The notes under the pieces: model-generated
Database searches by the model: none
The model's input: only the letters and a program-made list of their open reading frames with translations
Told to the model about the DNA's origin: nothing
In this document: positions 33,957 through 45,779 of the stretch, piece after piece
Layout of the letters: each line of letters opens with the position of its first letter
How positions within the stretch are numbered: position 1 is the stretch's first letter
Position numbers and translations under genes: made by a program
Assembly (NCBI GenBank): GCA_014529385.2
Contig: CM043959.1
Coordinates: 46,951,928 to 47,015,927 of the forward strand
Length of the DNA: 64,000 nucleotides
From: Adiantum capillus-veneris
Lineage: Eukaryota > Streptophyta > Polypodiopsida > Polypodiales > Pteridaceae
Reading direction: 5' to 3'

Positions 33957-35089
33957 TGTGTTTTAAGTGAGCTCTCATGGCCTCCTTATATAGGGAAGGA
34001 GGGGAGGATTTAGCAATATTTCTATTTGAGGTGAGTGTCCCACTTTGGTGACTAGGAAAATGGGGTGCATGTGACTGTGGCTCCCATCTTGTCTCTTCAT
34101 TATTTAAAATACCAGAGTCAATAGAGAGAGAAGATGAGAGAATGTGGGTAGGATGTAGAGGATAGGAGATATTTACAATAGTCTAGCTTTGGCTAGACAT
34201 AAGCTTATTAGGGAGAGAAGAAAGAGGTAAGAAATTTACAAGAGAGATTGTCAAAGGTGGATAGTTGTTGACGAGGATGGATCCTCCAAAAATGGTGATA
34301 GAATCACTCTAGACTTGCCAAGACCTCATTAAAAGAGCCTTGTCTCTTGTAATCATGCTTGAAGACTTGTAGAACCAAAGCCATTCTAGAGGGAAGAAAA
34401 TTGGGGATGGCCTGTGTCACCATTACACGAGAAAACTGGGGTCCACTACAAAAATCATATCTCCGTGTTCATAACTCCAAAAATTCTGAAAAATATTGAG
34501 CTAAAAGTTGAGATCACGAGCTACATCTTTCATGTTAAACGCTCCTTCATATTCGGGGTTATTCTCTCCTTAAAAAATTCAGCCAAATAATGTATTATTT
34601 GTGGCTGCAAAGGTCTTTTGGTGGTCCCCTTTGAGTGGACTTCTCTCTTGCCTTCAAGTGTAAGCTCCTTCATGTGTATGAAAACATGACCTAGAGTTTT
34701 GAAAAGATTGGCAATCATCTAGATGGAGGTATTATTGAAATTTGAAAGTGGGGTTGAGGTTTGAAAATGAAAACTAGTGAATAAAATATTTGGTAGGGTG
34801 GATTAATATATATATACATGAAAAATATATTAGAAAATACTAAAATATATAATGTAATTTAGAATATATATATTTAATATTTAAGGTCAAAAGAGAGATC
34901 AACAAAGAAAGCTTACTTATTTATGCTACATCGTGATTGATTTAGCATAAGTCTTATTTATTTAATAAAGGCTAAAACTTTTGTGAAAAAGGGAAGAAAA
35001 ATCAAAAGTAACTTATATAATAGGAAATATTTTGGTAAAAGGGCAAAGATATATGGGGGGGGTTCCCATGCATGGAAAAGCTTGCCTCA
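33117..35089 (-). repeat. 5' LTR of the Tat element
   Basis: 1973 bp, the partner of 24971-26975. It is the promoter-bearing LTR for minus-strand transcription. By eye it differs from the 3' LTR at about a dozen positions in the first 700 bp, fewer afterwards, plus microsatellite lengths near 33487-33519 and 33926-33960. A TATA-like box could not be chosen with confidence because of many AT-rich stretches (for example 34805-34880). Confidence 0.95.
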
Positions 35090-36049
35090 ATACAATTCTT
35101 TTGAATCCCCTATTCTGAACAAGTGGCATCATTTCCTAAAGGAAATGGTTAAGCTCGACATCTGGATTCCAAATCATCTTCTTTAGTCAAAGATTGGAAT
35201 AAAATCTATCAAGAAACTAACATTTATACTTTTCTAGGACCACCCTTCTCAATCTTTAGAACTGTACTAACAAGACTGTACAATTTTCAAGGGCTGCCCT
35301 CTGAGTACCTAGCTGAACATTATGGCCATGCACCCCAAGATGGATCACCAAACGTGTTATTGCGGCTTCCTTTTGCGTCACATAATAGATCATATACGTA
35401 CAAGTGACCGTTTTCTCACAATAGTGACAAGTTATTTTAGATTTACCTTCGCTAGTAGGATAGCCCATGCTGATTTGTCTATCCAAATAACCATGAAAGA
35501 AAGCATCATTGCATCTTCTTTCACTAAGGTAAAAAGGGCATGTTACCTTGCAGCATTGAAGACTTCCAGGACAATAGATCAAATGCACTATGCAGTCTAT
35601 GGCCGTGTTGGTCGATGTTGGTTGAGTCCAAAGGTGACCGTCGTACTTTTGCTTATAAACCTTCAAACTTGATAGAAGGAGGTAGGAATCTCTGAAGGAA
35701 ATATTTGAAGCTCTCCATTTCTTAATGAAACACAATATTCCACAGGCACACCATTTATCGTCCATGAAAGCATAGTTGTAGTTGTCATGTTTGAAACAAA
35801 GATGGAAGGGGAAAAGGGAGTGACAAAAAGAGATGACAAGAACTGTGAGTAAGTCACAGAAAATATGCAAAAGAATACGGTTTTCAAGAGTTAATGCATT
35901 CATTGAAAACTATAGTGAATGAGTTTCAAATATTCATTCTTTAAAATATACACAATCATAATCATTAAGATATAAAGGATTCAACAACACTTCAAATCTT
36001 TTGCAATCTCTCAAAATATATGCATTTAATACATTCATTATTGTATTTG
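35090..36049 (-). other. Right flank of the Tat element with a possible hAT-type zinc-finger relic
   Basis: This DNA was continuous with 24970 before the Tat insertion. A minus-strand frame (35903-35256, 215 codons) contains GKSKITCHYCEK … AAITRLVIHLGVHGHNVQL near 35440-35310. That resembles the BED-type zinc finger at the N-terminus of plant hAT transposases (C-x2-C … ITRL-x2-HL), but with an insertion between the cysteines and the helix. The rest of the frame is not recognised and no transposase core follows. The hAT link is tentative. Confidence 0.3.
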
Positions 36050-36407
36050 TATATTTTACTTTAATTAAGAATATGCACAATATTACATTAAAATCAAATA
36101 TATTATAGTGCTATACAGATGGGTTATACTAATATACTCTTATACTAATAGATTCTTATACTAATATATTAAATTTATACCACATATTGTATACTATACA
36201 TGAATTCTATATATATTATATCGTTAGAATAATTTATATCAGTATTATATAATTACATGCATATACATTATACTATATACTATATACCATATATAATTCT
36301 ATATACTATAGATATTAGATAATAAATTCAATACAGCTATATAGTTTATATTATATTATATAATATGTATATTATGATGTATAGTATCTAATATACAATT
36401 ATAGTAG

Positions 36408-36465
<58 letters not shown>

Positions 36466-37070
36466 TATATTTCATATCATACTATATATTATAGAGACGT
36501 GATATATATTATATAATCTACACTCTATAGTAGTATATACAATATATAATATATATACATATATACTAACTACTTTAAATACTTCATAGCTTATATGTAT
36601 ATACTATAATAAATATTAAATACTATATTTCAAATCATACTATATCTTGCATATACTAGAGATATGCTATATATATTATATATAATATATACTCTATTGT
36701 AGTATTTATAATATAATAGTATATGTTATATACTATTATAATATGTAGTATGTGGTATAGTACAATGTAATATGTAGTATATACTATATATACTATGTTA
36801 TATTATGCTATATACTATATAAGATATATCACGTATATTATAGTATATAGTAGATAATATAATTTTATATACATAACATATATAGTAAGTAATATATAGT
36901 AGTGTAGTACTAACATACATAGTATATATAATATGTCATATATTGCATATAGTATGTATATTATATTATATATTAACGTAGTATATATTATATATAGCGT
37001 ATATATATTATATAAAGCATAAATAACATATAAAATGTTAATATTATATAATGTATGATTATATACTAAG
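36050..37070. repeat. AT-rich low-complexity block with a (TA)n core
   Basis: About 1 kb built almost only of TATA, ATAT and TACTATATA words with interspersed AG/TAC steps. It includes a pure TA run of about 23 units at 36412-36458 and a short CACACA. Reading frames inside it have no meaning. It could arise from TA microsatellite expansion followed by point mutation. Confidence 0.85.
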
Positions 37071-37224
37071 TGTTATTATTTGTGCTTTTTTGGATAGATT
37101 AAGGGTTTTATCATATAAGGAAGAAAAAAAGCATGTGCCATTTTTTTTGGAACAAAGGAAGAAGGTTCAGGTGTACATTTTCTTCTCCTCCTGCGTTTTC
37201 TACGCGCTCATTTTGTCGCTTGTA

Positions 37225-37339
37225 GGTCCAATGTTTTGCACAAAAGAAAGAGGGGGCATAGAGCCCCTCCATCATCCCCGTGCGGGGATGATTGGGGGAC
37301 TCTGTCCCCCCTCTTTTTTCTTGCGCAAAATGTTGGACC
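37225..37339. repeat. 115-bp imperfect palindrome
   Basis: The left arm GGTCCAATGTTTTGCACAAA… and the right arm …TTGCGCAAAATGTTGGACC pair around a centre CCCCGTGCGGGG, with nested GAGGGGG/CCCCCTC and CATCATCC/GGATGAT blocks. It has the same internal core (CCATCATCC…GGATGAT-GGGG) as the ends of the 909-bp element at 11858-12766. Confidence 0.85.
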
Positions 37340-37402
37340 CAAGCAGCAAAATCATCCGAATTTTTTGAAAATTTGCTACATTTCTCTGGAAATTTCACCA
37401 AT

Positions 37403-37551
37403 TTGCAAAAAAAAGGGGGAGGTGGAGTTCCCGCATGTGGATGATGGGGGGGGGGGGGGGGGGGCTCTGTCCCCCTCTCTTTTTGCGCAAAACATTGGAC
37501 TTGCGAGTGGCAAAATCATCCAATTTTTTTTGAAAATTTGGATGATTTTGC
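37403..37551. repeat. Second palindromic unit plus a small AT hairpin
   Basis: A diverged, tandem relative of 37225-37339: AAAAAAAAGGGGGAGGTGG … GATGAT-poly(G)-CTCTGTCCCCCTC … GCGCAAAACATTGGAC. It includes a 19-base G run (37446-37464). Directly after it, GCAAAATCATCCAA and TTGGATGATTTTGC form a further small hairpin. The first unit is followed by a partial version of the same AT sequence, so unit plus tail repeats about twice. Confidence 0.75.
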
Positions 37552-38600
37552 TCAAAATTTGACTTTTTTTTAATGAATAGGCAAAAATCTATGATTATTG
37601 ATGCGCATTAGTATTCACACAGATACCTCTCGAACTCATGCATACATAAACGAACCAACCATGGCATGCATGCTAAGGATACTCTCTAGTGTTCGCAATC
37701 CAAATCATCCTCACAAGCAATGGCACAACTGGCTACAACTACAGAAGCCATATTCACTTAGCAATTTTGGGCCTACAACCATGGCCATTTTCAACCATAG
37801 CCGCTCAGCCTAGCCCTGTGGCCCATGCAGAAGATGAGTAGTGACAATGTGTCAAAAAATGGAATGCTATATGTGTTCTTCAAATGGGGACCAAGGGAAG
37901 TGATCATAAGTGGTTCGTCGCTTTCAACTCAATGGTCCTTATGAGACTCTGCATGCAGGCAGTTGCTAGAGACCACAAACTAGGGCAAGGCAACTCATGC
38001 CAGTTCTAGTATAAAGGTCTTTATGTTGTTGCTATGAAGTACGATGTCAAAGTAGATGCAATGCTATCCACGGGAACTCCTGCAGCTCTACTATTTCCAT
38101 GCCCGTGGCTACCCAATCTGGCAAGCTTATGCATTCCCTCAACGATATGGGCCGGTCCCCACACATATTTTTTTGTGCAGCTGTCCATGGCCGTGCACAA
38201 CTATATGGAGATTTTGTGCTTCCATCATGGTTGGAGAAATAGTGGAGAGCTCTATTATAAAAAAATTACTGGCAGGCAGCAGCAATGGGTGGGACACAGG
38301 CAAGTGCCTCACGTGAATGCATGTGATGCTCAGCCTCCACTCTATTGTTTCTACCAAGGCGGCTCCCACTCTGGCAAGATTTTCTACACACAAATGCAAA
38401 GAAAATAGCAAGGGAACCTTATCTATAGGCGACGGATGATAATAGATGAAGACATAGCCATGGGGGCATACTTGGACACAAAGCCTCGCTCGTGCCTTTG
38501 TTCTCCTGTGATGACTACTGGCCTTGCTCGGCCTTACGCTACCTTCTTGCTGGCCTTGTTCCATTGGTTGGTGACCTTCCAGTAGCCCCGCTCTCTATCC
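37552..38600. other. No recognised gene
   Basis: Mixed sequence between two palindromic units. Several overlapping frames on both strands (for example 38034-38408 plus and 38139-38564 minus) show no known motif. None can be preferred. Confidence 0.5.
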
Positions 38601-38603
38601 CTC

Positions 38604-38690
38604 TTTGTGCAAAAAAAAAGGAGAGGGCCAAGAGCTCCCCATCATCCGTGCGCGCGGATGATTGGGGGGCTCTTGGCCCTGCCCTTTTTT
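38604..38690. repeat. Third palindromic unit of the same family
   Basis: The sequence pairs GAGAGGGCCAAGAGCTCCCC with GGGGGGCTCTTGGCCCTGCC around ATCATCCGTGCGCGCGGATG. It is flanked by an A run on the left (38611-38619) and a T run on the right (38686-38691), as in the other units. Confidence 0.85.
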
Positions 38691-38691
38691 T

Positions 38692-38696
<5 letters not shown>

Positions 38697-38725
<29 letters not shown>

Positions 38726-38841
38726 AGAAGAAGAAGAAGAAGAAGAATAAGAAGAAGAAGAACAAGAAGAGAATTTTTAAAGTCATGGGAAACTATCCCA
38801 AGAGACCTTAAAGATGTATCGACAAAAGTTGAACTCAAGAC

Positions 38842-38939
<98 letters not shown>

Positions 38940-38942
38940 AAG
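38697..38942. repeat. Compound microsatellites (CA)n, (GAA)n, (TG)n(GA)n
   Basis: A CA run at 38697-38722 passes into GA and GAA-rich repeats to about 38772. After a short unique stretch a TG run of about 38 units (38843-38919) passes into GA (38920-38938). Long His/Thr or Cys/Val frames across it are products of the repeat and not genes. Confidence 0.95.
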
Positions 38943-38945
38943 AGA

Positions 38946-41079
38946 TCATCTTAAAAGGAATGTTCAAAAATATCTTTGCTAACAATCATGCCATTTTGAA
39001 ATTCCAAAATGCCGATTTCAGTGGAGGATCCAAATAAAAACTATCGATTCATTTTTATGATTTTTTTCGTAGATAGGATAGATAGTGGGAGTGCATGTGC
39101 TTGTTGCCACATGAAGACGACGACCCTCTCCATTTTTACTTGGCTGGATGTCAAGTGCATCAAAAGCTGCTCATGCAGTGGATAGGTCTGATTTGGGCTT
39201 TCTATTGTTGATGGCAGAGGGTGCATTAGATATTTCCGGAAGAAGCTTTAGATGAGACAACGATCATGGTGGACATGATAGAAAAAGTGAGCGTGATGGC
39301 AAAATTCACAAAAGAGGTGATGATGGAGATCATAGTAGACATAATCATGATCACGATGATGGATATCATGGTAGACATGATCTACATGAGAGGAGGTATG
39401 AAAGACAAAGAGACCATGATAGACAAGATGGAGATAGAAGGGATCATAACCATGGGGATATGATGACGAGAGTCACACAGAGCAAGATGATTGCATGGAT
39501 AGATACAATGGATATGTTGGCGATAATGAAGATGATATGTTCAAAGAGATAGTCAACGAAGATCTTTGACTATTTTCAAGCGCAGTCATCTATGCTTGCA
39601 TCTGCAACAAAGAATTTGGCATTATGTAAGGAGCTAATATGGGGGAAAAAATCTATCGCAAATCATAAGTCGGGGGTTACCAAATAAAACATTGTCCTTG
39701 AAAATTCTTTGGTCAATATATCCACTAACTATAGAGTGTTTCATGAACACATAACAAGTTTTTGGCGGGCTTCCTATTCAAGAGATCATCACCATCTAAT
39801 ATAGGACATTTCCAAGTAGGGAAGGGTTAGGAGCTTCTCTATATGTACAACTCTCCTAGCCCTCATAACCACTTTAGGCAATAGTAAGTACTTACACTTT
39901 GCACAAAATTTCTCACAAAGAAATGATGATTCAAAATGTTTCTAAACTTTATTAAATACAAGATCAGGTTCTGAATGGGTACATTGAACACTATGTAAGT
40001 CAAGCCTTTGAAAGATAGAGAAAGCTAGATAGACGATAAGATATGGTTCCAAACTTTTCTTTAGCATATGTATAGTGTTCTTGGAACCATAGGAAGCATG
40101 CCACCAAATGTGGCATGAGTCCAACTCGTGTATATTAAGTGTGGTACATTTTAAATAGCACAAAAAGTGCTTCATATTTGGAAGGTTGTCTCTTGGAATG
40201 CAATCACTTGTGCTTGAGGAACTTTCGGTTCAGAATGTCGCCTCTTGGATTCACTTCCTTATGGTTAGATTTCACCATACTGGAAGGTTAGCATTAGAGA
40301 GGATTGCATATAAGAAACTACTTTGGTGTAGACATACATGCAGTTTCAAGAGCAACTAAAGGAAGGGGCATTGACAATTACAAAGCAAAGGAGGGAGCAT
40401 GTTCCTACATTTTTTAGCTCACTGATCTTGAAGAGGACCACATTGTCCAAGTTTCTTTCCTTCCTCTACATGGTCTCTTAGTCTTCCAAAATGGTGTTCC
40501 AAAACACATTAAGTTTAAGGTGAGTGTGATCAATATTATGGACAATGATAGTCTCCTTAGAGCATGAATATGTACATATGCTCTGTCTAGACATTTCATT
40601 TTGATGTTTTTATTTGTGTGTTTTATGTATACGGTGGCCACATGACTTGGAAATGGCATTATGGTGGTCGTGTGACTTGTTAATGTGATTGGAGGTCTGT
40701 TATGTGGTACGATATGCATATCATATTGCTACTTGGAATCTAGTTTGGTTTTGAGCTTAGTTGAATTGATTTGCTAGGTTACTTTGAAACTATGGCAAGT
40801 ATGTTGTTTGGTATCCTTGAGAATATAATGCTCAATAAAAACTAATTAGAAATGGTTATTTTTTCAAAGTTACATTTCAGGATAATAAGAGATGTGCATG
40901 GGCATACATTCCCACAAGCAACGGCATGCATGCATGGTACATTTGATTGTTTGGTGATTTGAAGGAATGCACAATCGAATGTAGATTTTTCCCATACCAC
41001 ATGACACACTAATATTTGAAGATATCTTTATTGTAATACAAGCGTACAAAAGATCAAAAATAATGTTTCAATTCCAAAA
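38946..41079. other. No recognised gene; one His/Asp/Arg-rich frame
   Basis: Mostly unrecognised. A plus-strand frame at 39256-39552 encodes a dense His/Asp/Arg/Gly pattern (for example GDHSRHNHDHDDGYHGRHD, then RRYERQRDHDRQDGDRRDH) and then ordinary residues to TAG. The pattern resembles the low-complexity RD/RS tails of splicing-related proteins, so this may be a captured fragment of a host gene, but it has no start codon before the repeat and no flanking domain. Confidence 0.35.
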
Positions 41080-42580
41080 TCTTGAAAACGAAAGCTCGCA
41101 AATATAAAATCCCCACCATAAAGCCTATTGCTAAAGAGCCAAAGATATTTGAGATGACTTTGGGAGATCTCATCAAGGCCATTCAAGAAAGTCTTAGAGA
41201 CAATTGTCTCCACAAAACAATCATATGTATCCAAGAAGGGAGCAACCATGGTGCTCAATTTGCTTTGGTCCACATAGTACTATTGAATGCCTTATGTTTA
41301 AAGTAGAATTTAATGGGATTTCAATGCATGTGGGAAGTCATCAATCCAAGGATTGCATAGTATTTAAACACGCGATGGCCAATAGACCTACCTTAGCATG
41401 GACGACCATATCTCGAGAGCATGTATGGATGCTGGCCCCACCTCTTGAACAACTATCATAACACATGGTCACCATTACCACCTCCAGTGCTAGGACCGCA
41501 ACCCCCACATCCAAGAATCACCCCTGTGAATCATATGGGTTGCAAGCCATCTAGTGCTTGTTTGGAAGGCTATGAGGAAGATATAGACCCTACTATTGCC
41601 TATGGGATGGATGTATTTGAAGAGTGTCCACAATACTACATGGAGGACTAATGGGGTTGCGAGCCATCTAGTGCTTGTTTGGAAGGCTATGAGGAAGATA
41701 TAGACCCTACTATTGCCTATGGGATGGATGTATTTGAAGAGTGTCCACAATACTACATGGAGGACTAATGGGGACAAGTCAAAACTGTCTATCATGTAGC
41801 TGCTCTTGCGACAAGAGGCCAAAATATCAATTTCACCTACTAAGAGATTACCTCTTCAATGCTATGAGTGTGGGGGTCCACATCATCTAGCCGAGTGTCC
41901 TATTAGACTACAAAATAATTCCACACTAATGTAAACCAATCAAGAGAGTAAAACTACAATGCAGATACTCATGTGTGATTGATGGTCATAGATCATTTGA
42001 TTGCCCAATGTCCTAATAATCCAAATTCACCAAGATCACACCATTGAACTTAATTAAGGTTACCGAGAAGGCATCACAAAGTACATTTGTGGTACTAGTA
42101 AATGTACTCACATAATCAATGCTCCAAAACCAAAATTATATTCTTGAAGAAAGAGACACATCATCAATTGCCCAATCCCTGAAGAAGAAGAAAACACAAA
42201 TGATGAGATCACAAAAATCAGCAAAGTCAAGCATATAGAGGAGATCAAGCAAGTCAAGCAATGAATGAGTTTGGTAGAAGAGACCCAAAAAAGGGATCAA
42301 GAGCTAGCACCTAGGAAGATCCAAATTATAGACACAATGTTCTCTATACAAAATCAACCTCACAAAGACCATAGACCACTAGCCATACCTAGCCTCATCC
42401 AAGAAAAAAGTGACTTTAAGTTATTGGGAAGTGGAGGTACTCCCTTCTTGTTGGAGAGAATGTTTATAGAGGGATTACCTGACCCTATCAAAGAAATGGA
42501 GATCCCATCGTCTCCATGTCAAGGGATTGAAGCCCAAAAAGTGCCGTAAAATATTGCCAAATTGATGAATTTCATGGCTT
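41080..42580 (+). pseudogene. gag relic with CX2CX3HX4C zinc knuckles
   Basis: Fragments of a gag protein: a short segment EMTLGDLIKAIQESL (near 41150-41195), knuckle CSICFGPHSTIEC (41255-41295), a degenerate second knuckle-like stretch (41330-41365), and a third knuckle CYECGGPHHLAEC (41858-41897). The knuckle spacing is CX2CX3HX4C in both clear cases. A 116-bp internal duplication lies between them. Later frames (42265-42549) belong to the linker towards protease. The gag core N-terminal to 41100 was not recognised. Confidence 0.6.
41535..41767. repeat. 116-bp tandem duplication
   Basis: ATGGGTTGCAAGCCATCTAG (41535) and ATGGGGTTGCGAGCCATC (41651) begin two nearly identical units. Each encodes …SACLEGYEEDIDPTIAY… and ends GGAGGACTA. 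One inserted G shifts the frame of the second unit. Confidence 0.9.
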
Positions 42581-42830
42581 CAGAAGCTTGAACCACCATC
42601 ATGTCTAAACTATATGGACACCCCGAGCTATTCTTAGCTCTTCGAGATTTCCTCAATGGAGAACTGAAAGTCAGACTACCACAATTTGCACAAATGGATG
42701 GAGCTAGGGAGGTGCAAATAGAGGATGACCACTTAGATCCACAACCCAACCTAGATGAGAACTCTGTTGTTGAAATACATGTTAACAAGTTGGGACAATA
42801 CTTTGAAGGTGATGAATCCAATGCAACCAT

Positions 42831-43160
42831 ACCAATCACGACCAAAGGATTAATTGTGAAGGGAATCCTTGATGGGGGCACTGGGATTAGAATTGTAACT
42901 AAAAATTACTAGGAATCTATGGGAAAAACTCACCTTAGGACTACAAACATAGTGATAAAGATGGACAATGGTACTATTGTTAAACGTATTGAGATGCTAG
43001 AAGATCTCAAGATCAAGGTTCTTAGACAAAAATAAGGCATACCTTCATTGTTATGGATTTTTCCAAGCACACTATGTCATTTGTGATGATATTAGGACGT
43101 CCTTTCATGAGGGAAGAAAAAATGGTGCATGACTGGTCTAAAAACCATGTATACTTATAG
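42831..43160 (+). pseudogene. First aspartic protease relic, between gag and RT
   Basis: The frame reads TTKGLIVKGILDGGTGIRIV (catalytic region LDGG, 42838-42895) and later VMILGRPFMREEKMVHDWSK (near 43085-43145), with stops between. LDGG…LGRP-x6-DW is the usual retropepsin layout of plant gypsy elements, about 330 bp long and located where expected. Confidence 0.7.
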
Positions 43161-44312
43161 TTCCAAGGCTCTGCCGTTCGAGTTAATCTCGTGATTGGCC
43201 TGGCACATCCTCTAGGAAATAGATTTATAATTGACCATTAATCTGACAACACAATTTGCTTAGCCCCATTGCAGTATTGTTACACGTGTAAAAAGGACAT
43301 TGGTGTTTGAGAAGATTCCCCTTTATATGGATGTTCTACCTCGAAGGGCTGAGTCTGACAACGTGGATTGGGTCCACCTAGCAACAACCATGGATACTTG
43401 GGGAAATAGGGGGATGACCTAGGTAACACTTGAGGGGGATGAAATGCCACAACTCGTGCCTTTAAATATGATAGGAGCAATGCATATAGCTTCTGATGAC
43501 CTACCAGGTGAAGGCTTGACTCACATTGGAACCAATAGCGTCTCAAAATACTATAGCCCACATGAGACGGAGTCAAAATCATTAATTGAAATTGACTGTA
43601 AGGACAAGGAATCTTAGTTAAATCTTGGTGCAAATGTGGGGACAAACCATTCAAGACCTAATGGTACCCTAGATGACAATCTATCCTGGAGAGGTAAAGA
43701 CACAAGTAGCACTTCATCTAGCGACTTTGCACTAGAGATTGGCCATAATAAAAAATTAAACAAGAGGAGTAATCAATATAAGAGGTGATGATGTCGAGCT
43801 AATTTACATGCTAGGATAAATGAAAAGAAATTTACCGCAGAATGGCTCAGTTAGATGGGGGACATGTGATGCTCATCGAAAGTTGGTAAATAATTGGGGT
43901 GAATACATTGAAAGTGTCATGTGGTGCAATTCACAATCCATTGACATCACATAGCTAGAAGCTACAAAGAAGCCAAAGTTGAGCTGCATTGTAAGGAGAC
44001 GCCAAAATTGAGAGTTTTATCAACAACAAAAGGAAGTAGAAGAGAAATCACAGTCCACAAAACAACAAGACCCCATAGATTTACATCCAACACTCAGCAT
44101 TTTAAATCATACACCTCGGAGGAGCATAAGGTTGTGTATACAAAGTCCCAAAGAACACCTATCAATGAAAATAATGGATTCTATGACGATCCAATGATAG
44201 TTAAGGAAATAGAGTTAGTAGACCCATGTGAGGAATCCAAACCTGTTTTCATTGCCCAAGATCAGACAGAGACTGAGAAATATGTACTTAAGGATATTCT
44301 CGAGGAATTCAA

Positions 44313-45700
44313 GGATATATTTGCTTAGACATATCATGATATGAAAGGTGTTCCACCTTCCATGGTGCAACACACAATTCCTATGAATACATGGCTAATC
44401 TAGTCCAGAACCGACCCTACCCAATGAATCCTAAGTATGCAAAGATTGTTCAAAAAGAGATTGGAAGGCTTGTCAAATGCGGATTCATATACCCTATTGA
44501 GCACTCATAATGGGTGTCTTTAATAGTTATTGTTCCAAAAAATAATTGGAAACTCAAAGTGTGCGTGGATCTCAAGAAGGTCAATTTTGCCACTAGGAGA
44601 GAACATTACCCCTTGCCATATTCAGAACATGTGCTTGAAAGAGTTGGAAGGAAGGAAGCTTATAGCTTTTTAGATCGGTACTCTGGCTACAATCAAATTA
44701 CAATTGCACTAGAGGACCAAGCTAAAACTACTTCTATAACCGAATTTGGAGTGTTCACATTTTGTGTTATGGCTTTTGGCTTAACGAATGCCCCTGCTAC
44801 CTTCCAATGATTAATAAACACTGCTTTTAGGGAATATTTGAGGGAGTTTTGTGAAGCTTTCTTAGATGACCTTTGTGTTTATTTTTCTTGGAAATAACAT
44901 CTATCATGTTTACGAAAGTGTTTGAAAAGTACACGTTGTATCACATCTCATTAAACCCTTTTAAATGCCAATTTTGGGTTAAACATGGAGTCATTTTAGG
45001 GCATATAGTGGTCAAAAATAGGATTTTTACAAATGAGAGCAAAATTAAACCCATTTCCAATTTACCACCACCTACAAACTATAAAGGAGTTCAAAAGTTC
45101 ATGGGCCATGTTGGTTATTACCGGCGGGTTATTTTAAACTTTGTTGAGATAGCTCGCCCATTGTACAAGCTTCTTATTGAGTTCCACTAGATGGCGGAGT
45201 GTGACTATGCTTATGAGTTATTAAAAAAGGCCTTGGAAAGTGCTTCCATCCTACGAGTGCGCAATTGAAATGTAATTTTCCATGTGCATATTATTGGGTG
45301 TGCTCTAGCTCAACAAGGAGAACAAAAATTGGACTACCCCATCAGCTTTGCAAGTCGTCAATTAGATGATGCTGAGAGGAACTACACCACTACAAAGAGG
45401 AAAGGTTTAACTATGATTTACATAGTAAAGAAATTTTGCTACTACTTCTTGCCAACATTGTTCTATCTAGTGAATAAACCTTGCTCCATGGGGAGAATTA
45501 CACAATGGTTATTAATTCTTCTTGAGTTTGATTTTACCATTGTGGTGAGACCCGATAAAAGACATGTCATGGTGGATCATTTGTCTCGCATAACCAATGG
45601 TGAAGCCTCTACTAGAATCGATGATGAATTTATTGATACTTCCCTGTTCCTAGTTGAGACCATGCCTGAATGGAGTAAGAAGGTTGTGAAATTTTAATTA
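44313..45700 (+). pseudogene. Reverse transcriptase and RNase H relic
   Basis: RT boxes: MNPKYAKIVQKEIGRLVKCG (44430-44485), VIVPKNNWKLKVCVDLKKVN (44525-44585), LDRYSGYNQITIA (near 44670-44708), MAFGLTNAPATFQ (44769-44807), then TGA where Arg is expected, and catalytic AFLDDLCVY (44857-44882) in the same frame. A frameshift near 44890 moves the thumb region to another frame (…MGHVGYYRR…, to 45187). RNase H follows with YPISFASRQLDDAERNYTTT (45335-45395) and ends near VDHLSRITNGEAS (45570-45610). The first RNase H Asp is not visible in FHVHIIGCALAQ. Confidence 0.85.
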
Positions 45701-45779
45701 ATGGTTTTCCACCCAAAGAGCTTCGTAAGGATATAGCTGAAAAACTATTGAAGTAATGTCAACCTTATTCTCTAATTGC

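Larger units (their letters stand above)
24971..35089 (-). mobile_element. Full-length Tat-lineage Ty3/gypsy LTR retrotransposon
   Basis: A 10.1-kb minus-strand element bounded by two ~2-kb LTRs (TGAGGC…GCCTCTCA on the minus strand). It holds a primer site, a leader frame, gag, protease, RT with RNase H, a second RNase H, integrase and a purine tract, in Ty3/gypsy order. The extra (archaeal-type) RNase H is the known hallmark of the Tat clade (Ogre/Retand/TatI-III). The flanks carry a 4-bp direct duplication ATAC (24967-24970 and 35090-35093). The LTRs differ by roughly 1-2% by eye plus microsatellite lengths, so insertion was fairly recent, yet gag-pol has three in-frame stops and several frameshifts. 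It probably moved using proteins from another copy, or decayed after insertion. Confidence 0.9.

Noticed and set aside
38492-39037. Long plus-strand frame across TG, GA and GAA repeats
   Set aside because: It is kept open by dinucleotide and trinucleotide microsatellites and has no protein motif.
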